Under the pieces are notes generated by a model, which saw nothing but the letters and a program-made list of their open reading frames with translations, did not search any database and was not told the origin of the DNA. Below, piece by piece: positions 1-8,749 of a stretch of 64,000 bases of DNA. Numbering within the stretch: position 1 is the stretch's first letter; each line of letters starts with the position of its first letter. Source of the stretch: a bacterium. GTDB taxonomy: Bacteria > CSSED10-310 > JAFGSJ01. The DNA is taken from positions 1 to 64,000 of the forward strand of contig JAFGSJ010000030.1 in the NCBI GenBank assembly GCA_016934675.1. The letters run 5' to 3'. Made by a program: the position numbers and the translations under genes.

Positions 1-100
1 AAACCTGTTTTGCTTCGCTCGAAACTCCTGGGGCCTTCTATGTGCCATCATCCAGAAAATCAAAACCGAGACATCGCACATAGCTCTTCATCTTTTCATC

Positions 101-129
101 TTGACATATATAACAAGAACATGTATCGT
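101..129 (+). promoter_or_regulatory. Candidate sigma70 promoter of the TSUP permease gene
   Basis: A perfect -35 box TTGACA (101-106) is followed by 17 bp and then TATCGT (124-129), a four-of-six match to the -10 consensus. It lies about 75 bp upstream of the first likely start codon. The rest of positions 1-205 shows no gene: one frame is open from the left edge but its translation has no protein character. Confidence 0.45.
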
Positions 130-205
130 GACCTGACATTTTTGGGCCAGATTCGTGTCAATACATACAGAATAATGGATCGGGGTGATAATGGGGAGAG
201 ACGGA

Positions 206-1240
206 ATGGAAGAGATAAAAACCATGGGATGGGAAGTTGCCCAGGAGTTGGAGCGGGAGAAGAAAACAATTCTGGAGAGGTTGAAACCTGATAATCGGGT
301 ATTCAGAGCGGTGATGGTCGGTTTCATTGTTTTTATTCTGATATTTATGGCGAGTTGCTGGTTAGCCGGGAATCCTTTTACTGCAACGCAACGCGTGCCC
401 TCGGAGATAGTTCAGGCAAGGGGTTGGGTTGGGACCAGCCAATGGGGAATTTTTTGGTGGGTCGTCCTGATTGCAATTGTGCTGGAATTTCTCGATGCAT
501 CGGCGGGAATGGGTTATGGGACGGCAATAACGCCTTTATTGTTGATTTTGGGCTTTGATCCGATTCAAATCGTGCCGGCGGTCATGATCCAGCAGGCAAC
601 GGCCGGTCTCTTAGGTGCCTATCTGCATAATGAGTTTGGAAATGTGGAATGGCGGTTAAAGCCCATGTCCGAAACGATCAGGTTATGGTTGATTATCAGT
701 GTCATTGGCTGTTTTGCAGTTGCTTTTTCCATAACCGCCGTGTATGGTTTATTGAAGGTGGCTAAGATTTGGATAAATTTTTATGTTGCGATTTTACTGG
801 TTGGTATGGGAATCATATCGCTGATCAAGTCGAAGCGTTCCACGCATTATAATCCTCGCAAGATGTTTTTCTTTGGCGCTCTGGCTGGTTTCAACAAGGG
901 TATTGGTGGGGGAGGTTACGGCCCGGTTGTGACGGTAGGAGGACTCTTATCCGGTGTACCGGTCAAAAGTATGATGGCAGTGACTGCGTTGTCTGAAGGC
1001 TCTGTCTGTATTGTCTCGATCGTGGTTTGGTTGGCCATGCTGACCCAAGGTGTCGTCATCGATTATATTTTGTTGCCATCGATGATGCTGGGCAGCATGG
1101 TGGCTGCCGTTCTAGCTCCATATGCCACGCGGGTTTTCCCCGAGAGGGTCTGGAAGGTATTCGTGCCGATCTACTGTTGTATTCTGGCGGCATATAGTTT
1201 CTGGAAAATAATACCCGATGTCCTCAACAAATTGATGTAA
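206..1240 (+). CDS. TSUP (TauE/SafE) family membrane permease
   Basis: This is a 344-residue multi-spanning inner-membrane protein of the TSUP (TauE/SafE) superfamily, whose members export or import sulfonates, sulfite or related anions; the substrate here is unknown. After a charged cytoplasmic N-terminus of about 30 residues come a first membrane helix (about residues 33-52) and a hydrophobic block near 80-115 containing the glycine-rich motif GMGYG. A second glycine-rich loop, GIGGGGYGP, lies near residue 235; paired motifs of this kind mark the two family repeats. Start chosen at ATG 206 because GGGGAGAG (193-200) sits 5 nt upstream; ATG 191 and GTG 185 are in frame and possible. It appears monocistronic, with a gap of about 115 bp to murG. 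Confidence 0.85.
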   Translation: MEEIKTMGWEVAQELEREKKTILERLKPDNRVFRAVMVGFIVFILIFMASCWLAGNPFTATQRVPSEIVQARGWVGTSQWGIFWWVVLIAIVLEFLDASAGMGYGTAITPLLLILGFDPIQIVPAVMIQQATAGLLGAYLHNEFGNVEWRLKPMSETIRLWLIISVIGCFAVAFSITAVYGLLKVAKIWINFYVAILLVGMGIISLIKSKRSTHYNPRKMFFFGALAGFNKGIGGGGYGPVVTVGGLLSGVPVKSMMAVTALSEGSVCIVSIVVWLAMLTQGVVIDYILLPSMMLGSMVAAVLAPYATRVFPERVWKVFVPIYCCILAAYSFWKIIPDVLNKLM

Positions 1241-1355
1241 CGTTATTGTTCAGGAAAGAAAAGGGATATATAAAGCTGGGGTAATTGCTGGGTTGTGTTC
1301 TGCTCAAGAATATGCGATAATGAAGTAACACGGTGATTCTCGAGGGGCTGAAGTG

Positions 1356-3344
1356 ATGTCCGGACAGTATCGAGTTCTACTGACGGGTGGTGGCACCGGC
1401 GGTCATGTCTATCCCTGCATTTCGATTTTTACTTATTTGAATGAGCATGGTCTTATATCAGAATCTCTGTATCTGGGGGTTCAGGGTCGGGCCGAGGACC
1501 AGATCGTGCCTCGGGCGGGAATAAGTCTAGCCCATATCACATCTGCGCCTCTCGCGAGTGGTTCCCTGTTTTTTCGTTTACAAGGCATGTTATCGTTGAT
1601 ACGGGGGACTATTCAGTCTCTCAGGCAAATCATTCGTTTCAAACCGGACCTGGTGATTGCTACTGGCGGTTATGTATCGGCCCCGGTTTTACTGGCAGCA
1701 TATCTGGCCAAGTTTTTCCGAACAATAAAAATTGTGGTCGAGGAACAAAATCTGGTCCCGGGTCTGTTGAATAAGGTCGGTTCGCTCTTGGCAGATGTTG
1801 TTCTGGTAACTTTCAAGGAGAGCGTCTATTTTACCTGGGGTAAAAAAGCAGTCAATGTGGGTTATCCGCTCCGAGAGCAGTATTACACTGACCGTCCTGA
1901 TAAAGCCTCACTCAGGGCTTCCCTGGATATTCCGATTGATAAATTTGTCGTTCTGATAACGGGGGGTTCGTTGGGTGCTCGCAGTATCAATCGGGTCGTG
2001 GCCGAAAGCATGCCCGAATTGGCGAGTCTGGAACAACTTCATATCATTCATAGTATTGGCATGTCAGAAACGGATGAATACCACGCGCTCGCGGAAACGT
2101 GTTCATTGCTTGAGGCGAGTATGGGGGCACGTTTCGATCGAGATCATCTGACTGCAACCAATGACCAGGGCCAAATTTTTTATCAGGCCTTTCCCTTCAT
2201 TCATCGCATGTTCGAATACCAGATAGCCGCAGACCTGATTATCAGCCGGGCCGGGGCCGGGGCGTTGGCTGAAATTGCCGCCGTGGGTGTAGCTTCGATC
2301 ATAATACCCAAACGTGGCCTCCCCGGGGACCATCAAGAACTGAATGCCATCAACATGGCTGATCGTGGTTGTTGTTCTATCATTTTTGAAAAGAGGGATA
2401 GGCAAAGCCAACGAGACTGTGTTCCGACGGGAGAGTTTCTCGAGCTGTTGCGGGCAATGGTTACTGATCGCGCTAAAAGTCAGGAATTGGCCCACAATAT
2501 TCAAAAAATGCATGCACGGGACGCGCATCACAAAATAGTCGACACAATACAAAAAGTCTTGGCAGGTGAGGCGGTCAATTATATTGATGAGATTATCGAG
2601 CCACGTTTTGTCAAATTTCAACGTCAATTCGACCATTTGGTCGCTTACCTGGACCAGGTCAGGCAAGACAGAGACTTCGACAATCCTTATCTTCGTTATT
2701 ATTCGTTGAAAATCAGCGATTATTTACAATCTTCGGATTTTCTGGTGGTCAATAAGGGCATCAAGTTGATCGGACCGTTACAGCGTGAGGACTTATACGA
2801 ATATCTCCGAGATAATTTCCGAAATTTCAAGGGGTTCCTCCGTCGTAACAGCTTGATCAGCCTGAGAAAAGCCGACTTTTTTTCCCCGATTATGCGCCAG
2901 CTTATCGACTGGGGCCTCGCCGATTCCTACTACGAAGTGCGACGGGAAGCTATCGCTCTCGTCTACCGTTTTGTCGAGGAATATCACAATGATCCGGCAA
3001 TGAAAACAGCAGTTCGGGGCATTTTAAAGAATACATTCGAAAGTTTTGAGGTCAAGGTTGAAGCCATCAAGTTGGCCGTTGTTCTCTTTGAAGAAGGACT
3101 CTTTTTTGAGCTTGTGCAGCCCTTCCAGGGATCGCGCAATATCCGCCTGCGGGAGGCCTTACTCGAAAGTATCATAATCGGTCTGGTCCGGCAGCGATTA
3201 TCACGCGATGAACGACTGAAAATCTTTTTGAAAAACACGTTGATCACAACGTCTGAATTCAAACCTGAATTTAAGATTCGCGAGAATTATCTATCGGTCT
3301 TAAAGGAACTGGAAGGGGTCCCGAATGGTAATGCTCGTCATTGA
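1356..3344 (+). CDS. murG: MurG glycosyltransferase with a large extra C-terminal helical-repeat domain
   Basis: MurG transfers GlcNAc from UDP-GlcNAc to lipid I, making lipid II on the inner face of the cytoplasmic membrane. Residues 1 to about 390 are a complete GT28-fold MurG: the N-terminal loop GGGTGGH (near residue 10), the acceptor-side motif ATGGYVSAP, the C-domain loop GGSLGARSIN and the donor-binding stretch RAGAGALAEIAAVG followed by GDHQELNA (about 297-330). MurG is normally about 360 residues; this protein is 662. The extra 270 residues are predicted almost all helical with a recurrent HEAT/armadillo-like rhythm (for example LRRNSLISLRK, VRREAIALVYRF, VKVEAIKLAVVLF). There is no stop or frameshift at the junction. 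ATG 1356 follows GAGGGG; GTG 1353 is adjacent. The 3' end overlaps mraY by 20 bp. Confidence 0.93.
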   Translation: MSGQYRVLLTGGGTGGHVYPCISIFTYLNEHGLISESLYLGVQGRAEDQIVPRAGISLAHITSAPLASGSLFFRLQGMLSLIRGTIQSLRQIIRFKPDLVIATGGYVSAPVLLAAYLAKFFRTIKIVVEEQNLVPGLLNKVGSLLADVVLVTFKESVYFTWGKKAVNVGYPLREQYYTDRPDKASLRASLDIPIDKFVVLITGGSLGARSINRVVAESMPELASLEQLHIIHSIGMSETDEYHALAETCSLLEASMGARFDRDHLTATNDQGQIFYQAFPFIHRMFEYQIAADLIISRAGAGALAEIAAVGVASIIIPKRGLPGDHQELNAINMADRGCCSIIFEKRDRQSQRDCVPTGEFLELLRAMVTDRAKSQELAHNIQKMHARDAHHKIVDTIQKVLAGEAVNYIDEIIEPRFVKFQRQFDHLVAYLDQVRQDRDFDNPYLRYYSLKISDYLQSSDFLVVNKGIKLIGPLQREDLYEYLRDNFRNFKGFLRRNSLISLRKADFFSPIMRQLIDWGLADSYYEVRREAIALVYRFVEEYHNDPAMKTAVRGILKNTFESFEVKVEAIKLAVVLFEEGLFFELVQPFQGSRNIRLREALLESIIIGLVRQRLSRDERLKIFLKNTLITTSEFKPEFKIRENYLSVLKELEGVPNGNARH

Positions 3345-4431
3345 CTATCTCCGCTCATTGGGCATTGATTTTGGCTTTTTCAGATTGCTGAATTATATTA
3401 CTTTTCGAGCCATAATGGGTATGACAACCGCCCTGCTTTTCAGTCTGTTTTTCGGTTTTAGATATATTCTTTTCCTATACCGCAAAAAACTTCGGGATTC
3501 TTCCGGTGATATTTTGTCCTTAAAGGTATTCTCCAAGCGAGGCACACCAACCGGCGGTGGTTTACTCATTATCAGTTCAGCCCTTTTTTCATTATTGTTA
3601 TGGGCCGACTGGAACAATATATTTATGCTCGTCCTGGTTTGCGCCTTTGTCTACTTCGGGCTGGTCGGTTTTATCGATGATTTCCAGAAGAGTCGTCTCC
3701 GCTCGTCACTCTCCGGGCTCAGTCAGCTATGGAAAACGATTTTGCTGTTGCTTTTTATCGTTCCGTTCGCCCTATTCTTTGTCTCACCGGTGAACCCGGT
3801 GCCACCTGAAGTGAAAACATTGCTCTGGCTCCCCTTTTACAAATTTCCTATCCTTGAATTGAGTGCTTTCACTTTCATTCTATTCGCTATTTTTGTCCAG
3901 TTTTCAATCATAAACGCCATTAACATAACCGATGGTATGGACGGACTTCTGCCCGGTATTTCGGCACTTAATCTGGGTGTTTACGCAATTTTTGCCTACA
4001 TTATCGGCAACGCAATTGCTTCAGGGCATTACCTCTTTCCCCATATCGAGGGCGCCGGAGAAATCTCGGTCTTTGGGGCAACACTCATTGGTGCTCTGCT
4101 TGGCTTTTTATGGTTTAATACTTATCCGGCCGAGGTTTTTATGGGAGATACCGGCTCGCTCAGTATCGGGGGAGCCCTGGCAATAATGTCATTTTTTACC
4201 AAGCAAGAACTTTTGTTTCCGATCGTTGGTGGTATCTTTGTATTGGAAATTTTTTCGGCCTTGATCCAAGAAAAAGTGGGAACGCCGCTTGGACGTCGAA
4301 TATTTTACCGGGCCCCCTTTCATTACACCCTGACCCATCGGGGCATTCCGGAACCCAAAGCCGTCGTTCGGCTTTGGATTATCTCCATTCTGCTGGCCCT
4401 GGTTGCCCTTTTATCCCTGAAAGTCCGCTGA
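3325..4431 (+). CDS. mraY: Phospho-N-acetylmuramoyl-pentapeptide transferase
   Basis: MraY joins phospho-MurNAc-pentapeptide to undecaprenyl phosphate to give lipid I, the substrate of the MurG encoded just upstream. The 368-residue protein has about ten membrane helices and the cytoplasmic-loop signatures of the family: GFIDDFQKSRL near residue 115, NAINITDGMDGL near 197-208 with the catalytic aspartate, and GDTGSLSIGGALA near 273. The last loop reads PFHYTLTHRGIPEP, whereas most MraY enzymes carry a triple histidine (HHH) there; only the first histidine is kept in place and another appears four residues on. The start overlaps murG by 20 bp, so the two are probably translationally coupled. 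No murD, murC or ftsW is adjacent. Confidence 0.93.
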   Translation: MVMLVIDYLRSLGIDFGFFRLLNYITFRAIMGMTTALLFSLFFGFRYILFLYRKKLRDSSGDILSLKVFSKRGTPTGGGLLIISSALFSLLLWADWNNIFMLVLVCAFVYFGLVGFIDDFQKSRLRSSLSGLSQLWKTILLLLFIVPFALFFVSPVNPVPPEVKTLLWLPFYKFPILELSAFTFILFAIFVQFSIINAINITDGMDGLLPGISALNLGVYAIFAYIIGNAIASGHYLFPHIEGAGEISVFGATLIGALLGFLWFNTYPAEVFMGDTGSLSIGGALAIMSFFTKQELLFPIVGGIFVLEIFSALIQEKVGTPLGRRIFYRAPFHYTLTHRGIPEPKAVVRLWIISILLALVALLSLKVR

Positions 4432-4449
4432 CGGACTGTTCCCGGGAAC
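4422..4449. terminator. Tandem hairpins between convergent mraY and MBL genes
   Basis: AGTCCG (4422-4427) and CGGACT (4432-4437) form a 6-bp stem with a four-base loop that includes the mraY stop codon. They are followed immediately by GTTCCCGGGAAC (4438-4449), a perfect 12-bp palindrome. There is no T-tract, so a classical intrinsic terminator is not proven; the placement between convergent genes suggests a transcript-end structure. Confidence 0.35.
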
Positions 4450-4478
4450 GGCTCTTGATAGTAACGTCCGTGAAAAAT

Positions 4479-5432
4479 TCAGCGAGAGTGAGCTGGACCA
4501 GATGCCTCGGCACTCTTGGGGCCGGTCGAGACGAGGACAAGCCTTCCATCGGCAAAACCGCGTAATACTATCGTTCCGGATACATCTGTTCTCAACAAGA
4601 GTCCAGGCAGGCTTTCAATGAATGATATCGTCTCGGCACGTGGATTCCGCCATGGATTCTGACCGACTGACAGGGTCATGAACGATGCACCGACCCACTC
4701 ATAATAGGGTAAATATGCCCAACCACCATGGTGAGCGATCGTGCAGAAATTGCTTCGAAGCGAAGTTTGATACTGCCCGACGAGCTCTTGTTGAACACGC
4801 GGTCCAATATCGGCATTCAGGAGGAGGCTGAGCTGGCCGAACCTTATTTGACAAACGAGGGATGAATCGTTCAGGTCTGGCACCAATTCGACCGGGTTGA
4901 GAAAGTGAAGTTCGATCTCGGGACCCCATGACCAGGTGAAACCTCTGCGAATCTCCTTATATGGTATCTTGCGATTCTCGATCACGCGGCGAAACTCAAT
5001 CGGTATCTCCCGGTAGTCGAGATTATGACTTCCCCATGCCTGTTTGACCCTGAACGCTTCGAGAATGGCACTCAAGCCACCGATATGGTCCGGATGTGGA
5101 TGACTGTTGACCACCACATCAAGCTCGTGGACCCCCAAGGAACAGAGATAAGCCCGGACCATCTCTGCGCGTTCCGGATAACCGCCATCCCAGAGCAGAA
5201 AATGCCGGTCTGGTGAGACGATAACAATAGATTCGCCATACCCCACATCCAGAATGTGAATTTCCAGTGGTTGGGTGAGCGGGGAATGTAAAACCTCAAT
5301 CTCCCCCCTGGTAATTGGGCAACAACCCTCGAGTGTCCCCAGAATTGTCCCCATAATAAGAAACAGGATAAGAACTACAGTCCGTTCTGAGAAGAATGTT
5401 ATTTGGAGGTTGAGTGTTCCGGGCCGCATCAT
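4479..5432 (-). CDS. ComEC-like metallo-beta-lactamase-fold lipoprotein
   Basis: This 317-residue protein carries one metallo-beta-lactamase domain of the type found at the C-terminus of ComEC/Rec2 DNA-uptake proteins, but without ComEC's membrane channel. The metal-binding motif SHPHPDHIGG supplies H111, H113, D115 and H116; further on come NADIG and AHHGG. The opening LDVGYGES corresponds to the ComEC LDVGQGDS, with two changes. The N-terminus is hydrophobic and ends in LEGC (C37), consistent with a lipoprotein signal, so the enzyme is probably periplasmic and membrane-anchored. It starts 9 bp after the priA stop with AGGAG ahead of ATG 5432, so it is the last gene of the minus-strand udg-priA operon. 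Its substrate is unknown; phosphodiester or nucleic-acid hydrolysis is an inference from the family. Confidence 0.75.
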   Translation of the reverse strand: MMRPGTLNLQITFFSERTVVLILFLIMGTILGTLEGCCPITRGEIEVLHSPLTQPLEIHILDVGYGESIVIVSPDRHFLLWDGGYPERAEMVRAYLCSLGVHELDVVVNSHPHPDHIGGLSAILEAFRVKQAWGSHNLDYREIPIEFRRVIENRKIPYKEIRRGFTWSWGPEIELHFLNPVELVPDLNDSSLVCQIRFGQLSLLLNADIGPRVQQELVGQYQTSLRSNFCTIAHHGGWAYLPYYEWVGASFMTLSVGQNPWRNPRAETISFIESLPGLLLRTDVSGTIVLRGFADGRLVLVSTGPKSAEASGPAHSR

Positions 5433-5441
5433 CTCGTCTCC

Positions 5442-7991
5442 TTACAGTATAAAGATTGGGTCGATATCGACCGTGATGGTGATCGAAGACTTACCATAAT
5501 TCTGATTGAACCGGGTGATTGTGGTCCGGATGAAATCACCAAGGAACTTGGCTTGGTGACACTTGACAATGATTTGCCAGCGGAATTTACCTTTAAGCAG
5601 CGATAGGGGGGCTGGGGCGGGGCCCAAATACTCAATTTCGGGGGGATGATCTTCGAGCAGGACGACAAAGGCCCGTGCGGCGCGAATGACCGCTTGTTGG
5701 TTCGAACTGGACAGTATAATTTGAGCCAACCGCCGATATGGCGGGAATCTGAAACTTTGACGAAAGAGACGTTCCTTTTCAAAAAAAGCCCGATAATCAT
5801 GCTGACTTGCCGCTTGAATGCAATGATGGTCGGGATTAAGGGTCTGGATGAGGACACAGCCGCCCTGTTTACCGCGGCCCGTCCTGCCGGCAACCTGAGT
5901 CAATAGCTGAAATGTCCGCTCCGCAGCCCTGAAATCCGGTAGGTGGAGGGTCGTATCCGCAGCAAGAACTCCAACCAGGGTAATATTCTGGAAATCGTGC
6001 CCCTTGGTTACCATCTGAGTACCAATGATAATATCGATCTGGCCTTGGGCGATGGCCTGGATTATTGTATACAGATTGCGGCCTCTGATCGAATCCGTAT
6101 CGATGCGGCATATTCTGGCCTTGGGGAAAAAATGTCGTGTCTCTTCCTCGACTGTCTGGGTCCCGATTCCGACGCCCTTGAGTTCTTTGCCTTTACATTC
6201 CGGGCAAATGACCGGTCGTGAAGCCGTTCGATCACAATAGTGACACTTGAGTTGATCGATCTGCTTATGATAGGTCATCGAGACACTGCAACGTTGACAC
6301 ATAAAGACATAACCACATTCATGGCAGAGTATTGTGTGTGAATAACCCCGTCGCGGAACGAACAGGAGTGTTTGTTCACCATGGGCCAATCGTTGTTCCA
6401 TGGCCTCAAGCAAGTCGTTGCAAAAGATGGACGAACGTCTCTTTTTTTTATGTTTCAAGCGCATATCCACGATAGAAACGGGCGGTAACGGTCTATGATC
6501 GATTCGTTCCGACATGGTCAGGAGTTCATATTTACCCTGTTGAGCATGAAGAAAGGATTCGAGCGAGGGTGTAGCGGAGCCCAACACAACCGGAAATTGT
6601 CGGAAATAACCCCGTAAGATAGCCACATCGCGGGCGTTGTACATTGGATTGTTGGCCTGTTTGAACGAGGTATCATGCTCTTCATCGACGATAATAAGAC
6701 CGGGGTTGTAAAGCGGTGCAAAAACGGCAGATCGAGTACCCAGGACGAGTTTTGGGCTTCGTTCACGAGCCGCATACCACTGTCGAAGTCGTTCTGATTT
6801 TTCGAGTCCGCTATGCAAGACAATAGTCCGATCTGGGAAACGATTGGTCAGATAGGCAATCATGGCTGGGGTCAAACCGATCTCCGGAACGAGGAGCAGG
6901 ACATCATATCCTTTATTCAGGGCAAATTCAGCCGCTCTCAAATAGACTTCTGTTTTACCGCTTCCCGTCACGCCGTGGACCAGAAAAACCCTGAATCGAT
7001 CGGCAATCGCCCCACAGATGGTAGTCAAGGCATCCCGTTGCTGGTCCATTAAGGTATCAATCTGGACCGGCCGTGCTTCCCTGAGAGAAGTCGTAGTTTC
7101 TTCGATGAGGTTAGCCGGGGCTATAAAACCCTCTCGGGCCAAATCACTCAAATATCGTGAAGCACCGGATTTCAAAACATTAAGATCGCGTGCCCCAAAA
7201 ACCGGCATTTTAGTGCTCAATTCAACAATCCGGGTCATGATTTCGGCCTTTCGGGGCGCCCGCTGAATGGTGAAGGCAATGACCTGATTGGCCGCGTTTT
7301 CTTGCAGGGCAAGGCGATACAGAACTGACTTTTTCCCCGTTGATCGTTTTTGAACATCGTATTCGAGTTCGATCAAACCTCTTTTTTCCAGTTTTTTTAA
7401 CAGGGGCCAAGCCGAAGATTCGTTCGACTTCAATTGCTGGGATACCTTTTTAACGGTCAGGTCAGACTGTTGATGTTCGAGTAATTGGAAGAGTTTGATC
7501 ACAAGGGGGTCCTCGGCCAAGTCGGTCATGGTCGAAAGCTGGGTCGGTGCACTTGGGCTGAGTTTGATCCGCTTAATCTCTTCGGGCTGTATGCCCGGAG
7601 GTAGTGCGTTTTTTATGACCCAGCCCCATTGTGATTGATAGTATTGGGCCACCTCCCGGGTCAGATGCAATAACTCGCTGCTCAGAACGGGCTCCGGATC
7701 GAGAATGGCAACTATCCTCTTGAATCCCGTATCATCAGTAACAGGTGTTGTCTCGATCTGAATAACATAACCGGTTGTTAAGGTACGGGCCAGTGGAACC
7801 AGGACCTGGCAACCGGGTTGAAGCAGTTGGTACTGTTCCGATGTGGCCAGATACGAGAGTGGTTTCTCCAAGGGTCTGGCCAGGACCACTTCTATACGAT
7901 AGAGAACGCCTTCCGTTTGACCGATCTCGAGCTGGGCCTTGTGGACGCCGCCATATGGATTCTGGCCGGTTTGCTCGCTCTTAACGGCCAT
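5442..7991 (-). CDS. priA: Primosomal protein N' (PriA) 3'-5' DNA helicase
   Basis: PriA recognises stalled or D-loop forks and reloads the replisome. The 849-residue protein has an N-terminal DNA-binding region, then a superfamily 2 helicase core with Walker A GVTGSGKTE (about residue 340) and a DEEHD box (about 435), motif GSATPSLESF, and a zinc-binding insert with CHECGYVFMCQRC and CHYC...CPEC pairs (about 555-605). GTQMVTKGHDF and QVAGRTGRG are the late helicase motifs. Start set at ATG 7991 (MAVKSEQ), overlapping the udg stop by 11 bp. The frame stays open for 45 more codons inside udg, but those residues have no PriA character. It is longer than the roughly 730 residues common in proteobacteria, mainly in the N-terminal half. 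Confidence 0.95.
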   Translation of the reverse strand: MAVKSEQTGQNPYGGVHKAQLEIGQTEGVLYRIEVVLARPLEKPLSYLATSEQYQLLQPGCQVLVPLARTLTTGYVIQIETTPVTDDTGFKRIVAILDPEPVLSSELLHLTREVAQYYQSQWGWVIKNALPPGIQPEEIKRIKLSPSAPTQLSTMTDLAEDPLVIKLFQLLEHQQSDLTVKKVSQQLKSNESSAWPLLKKLEKRGLIELEYDVQKRSTGKKSVLYRLALQENAANQVIAFTIQRAPRKAEIMTRIVELSTKMPVFGARDLNVLKSGASRYLSDLAREGFIAPANLIEETTTSLREARPVQIDTLMDQQRDALTTICGAIADRFRVFLVHGVTGSGKTEVYLRAAEFALNKGYDVLLLVPEIGLTPAMIAYLTNRFPDRTIVLHSGLEKSERLRQWYAARERSPKLVLGTRSAVFAPLYNPGLIIVDEEHDTSFKQANNPMYNARDVAILRGYFRQFPVVLGSATPSLESFLHAQQGKYELLTMSERIDHRPLPPVSIVDMRLKHKKKRRSSIFCNDLLEAMEQRLAHGEQTLLFVPRRGYSHTILCHECGYVFMCQRCSVSMTYHKQIDQLKCHYCDRTASRPVICPECKGKELKGVGIGTQTVEEETRHFFPKARICRIDTDSIRGRNLYTIIQAIAQGQIDIIIGTQMVTKGHDFQNITLVGVLAADTTLHLPDFRAAERTFQLLTQVAGRTGRGKQGGCVLIQTLNPDHHCIQAASQHDYRAFFEKERLFRQSFRFPPYRRLAQIILSSSNQQAVIRAARAFVVLLEDHPPEIEYLGPAPAPLSLLKGKFRWQIIVKCHQAKFLGDFIRTTITRFNQNYGKSSITITVDIDPIFIL

Positions 7992-8688
7992 TGTCGAGTA
8001 TCCCGGTCTTGAGATAGTGCATGACCTTGCGCACATCTGCCCATGTCTCGCGTTTTTTTTCCGGGTTATGCAACAGGTAAGCGGGATGAAAGGTCGGCAT
8101 GACCGGAATGCCGTGATAGCTGGCAAACCGTCCCCGCAACCGACTTATCGGCGTGCCGGTTTGGATAAGAGTCTGAGATGCTGGCGCACCCAGGGTAATA
8201 ATGACCCGGGGTTGTATCAAGGCTATTTGCTTTTTAAGAAAGGGAAAGCAGGCGGCAATCTCATCTGGCTCCGGAATGCGATTACCTGGTGGCCTGCACT
8301 TGACGATATTGGCGATATAGATATCTGCCCGTTTCAGATTCATGGCTTGGATGATCTTTTCGAGTAATTGACCGGCCGGCCCGACAAATGGTCGCCCCGT
8401 ATTGTCTTCGACCTCGCCGGGCCCCTCGCCGATGAACATCAGTTCCGCAGCGCTATTCCCCTCACCATAGACAACCTTTTTCCTTTTTTGAGCCAGGACA
8501 CAGCGTGAACATGTATTCAAAGCCAGGGCCTCTTTCCGAAGAAGCATGGTCCGCGTCTGCGGCGTCATGATCTGAAAAGAGGTCCCCGTCAGACCAGAAA
8601 GGTGGGTCAGTCCTCCAGCTCCCAATCGTGTCAATTGGTCCTCAATGTTTTGAATGATCGTAATAATGGGATGATTCGGTGTTTTCAT
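7981..8688 (-). CDS. udg: Family 4 (iron-sulfur) uracil-DNA glycosylase
   Basis: This enzyme removes uracil from DNA in base-excision repair. The 235-residue sequence shows the family 4 pattern: CSRCVLAQKRKKVV with the first cysteine pair (near residues 58-61), catalytic motif GEGPGEVEDNTGRPFVG, later cysteines in NIVKCRPPGNR and AACFPFL that complete a 4Fe-4S site, and the HPAYLL motif near the C-terminus. It overlaps priA by 11 bp and is followed by the ComEC-like gene, a repair/replication-restart grouping. No clear Shine-Dalgarno is visible before ATG 8688, so translation may depend on an upstream message. It lies about 60 bp downstream of the unknown 713-aa gene. Confidence 0.92.
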   Translation of the reverse strand: MKTPNHPIITIIQNIEDQLTRLGAGGLTHLSGLTGTSFQIMTPQTRTMLLRKEALALNTCSRCVLAQKRKKVVYGEGNSAAELMFIGEGPGEVEDNTGRPFVGPAGQLLEKIIQAMNLKRADIYIANIVKCRPPGNRIPEPDEIAACFPFLKKQIALIQPRVIITLGAPASQTLIQTGTPISRLRGRFASYHGIPVMPTFHPAYLLHNPEKKRETWADVRKVMHYLKTGILDNGR

Positions 8689-8749
8689 GCTTTGTGTGTG
8701 AACAGCCCGATCTTAATCCGCAACAAATACCAGTCGGCTGCTTATGAAA

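Noticed and set aside
1-291. Frame open from the left edge to 291, possible 3' end of a gene
   Set aside because: The translation is low-complexity with no protein character, and its end overlaps the well-supported start of the TSUP permease.
2103-2666. 187-codon frame on the minus strand inside murG
   Set aside because: It is antisense to a strongly conserved MurG region and its own sequence matches nothing recognisable; it is a by-product of codon usage.
7992-8126. 45-codon N-terminal extension of PriA
   Set aside because: It lies wholly within udg, is not PriA-like, and ATG 7991 gives a normal short overlap.
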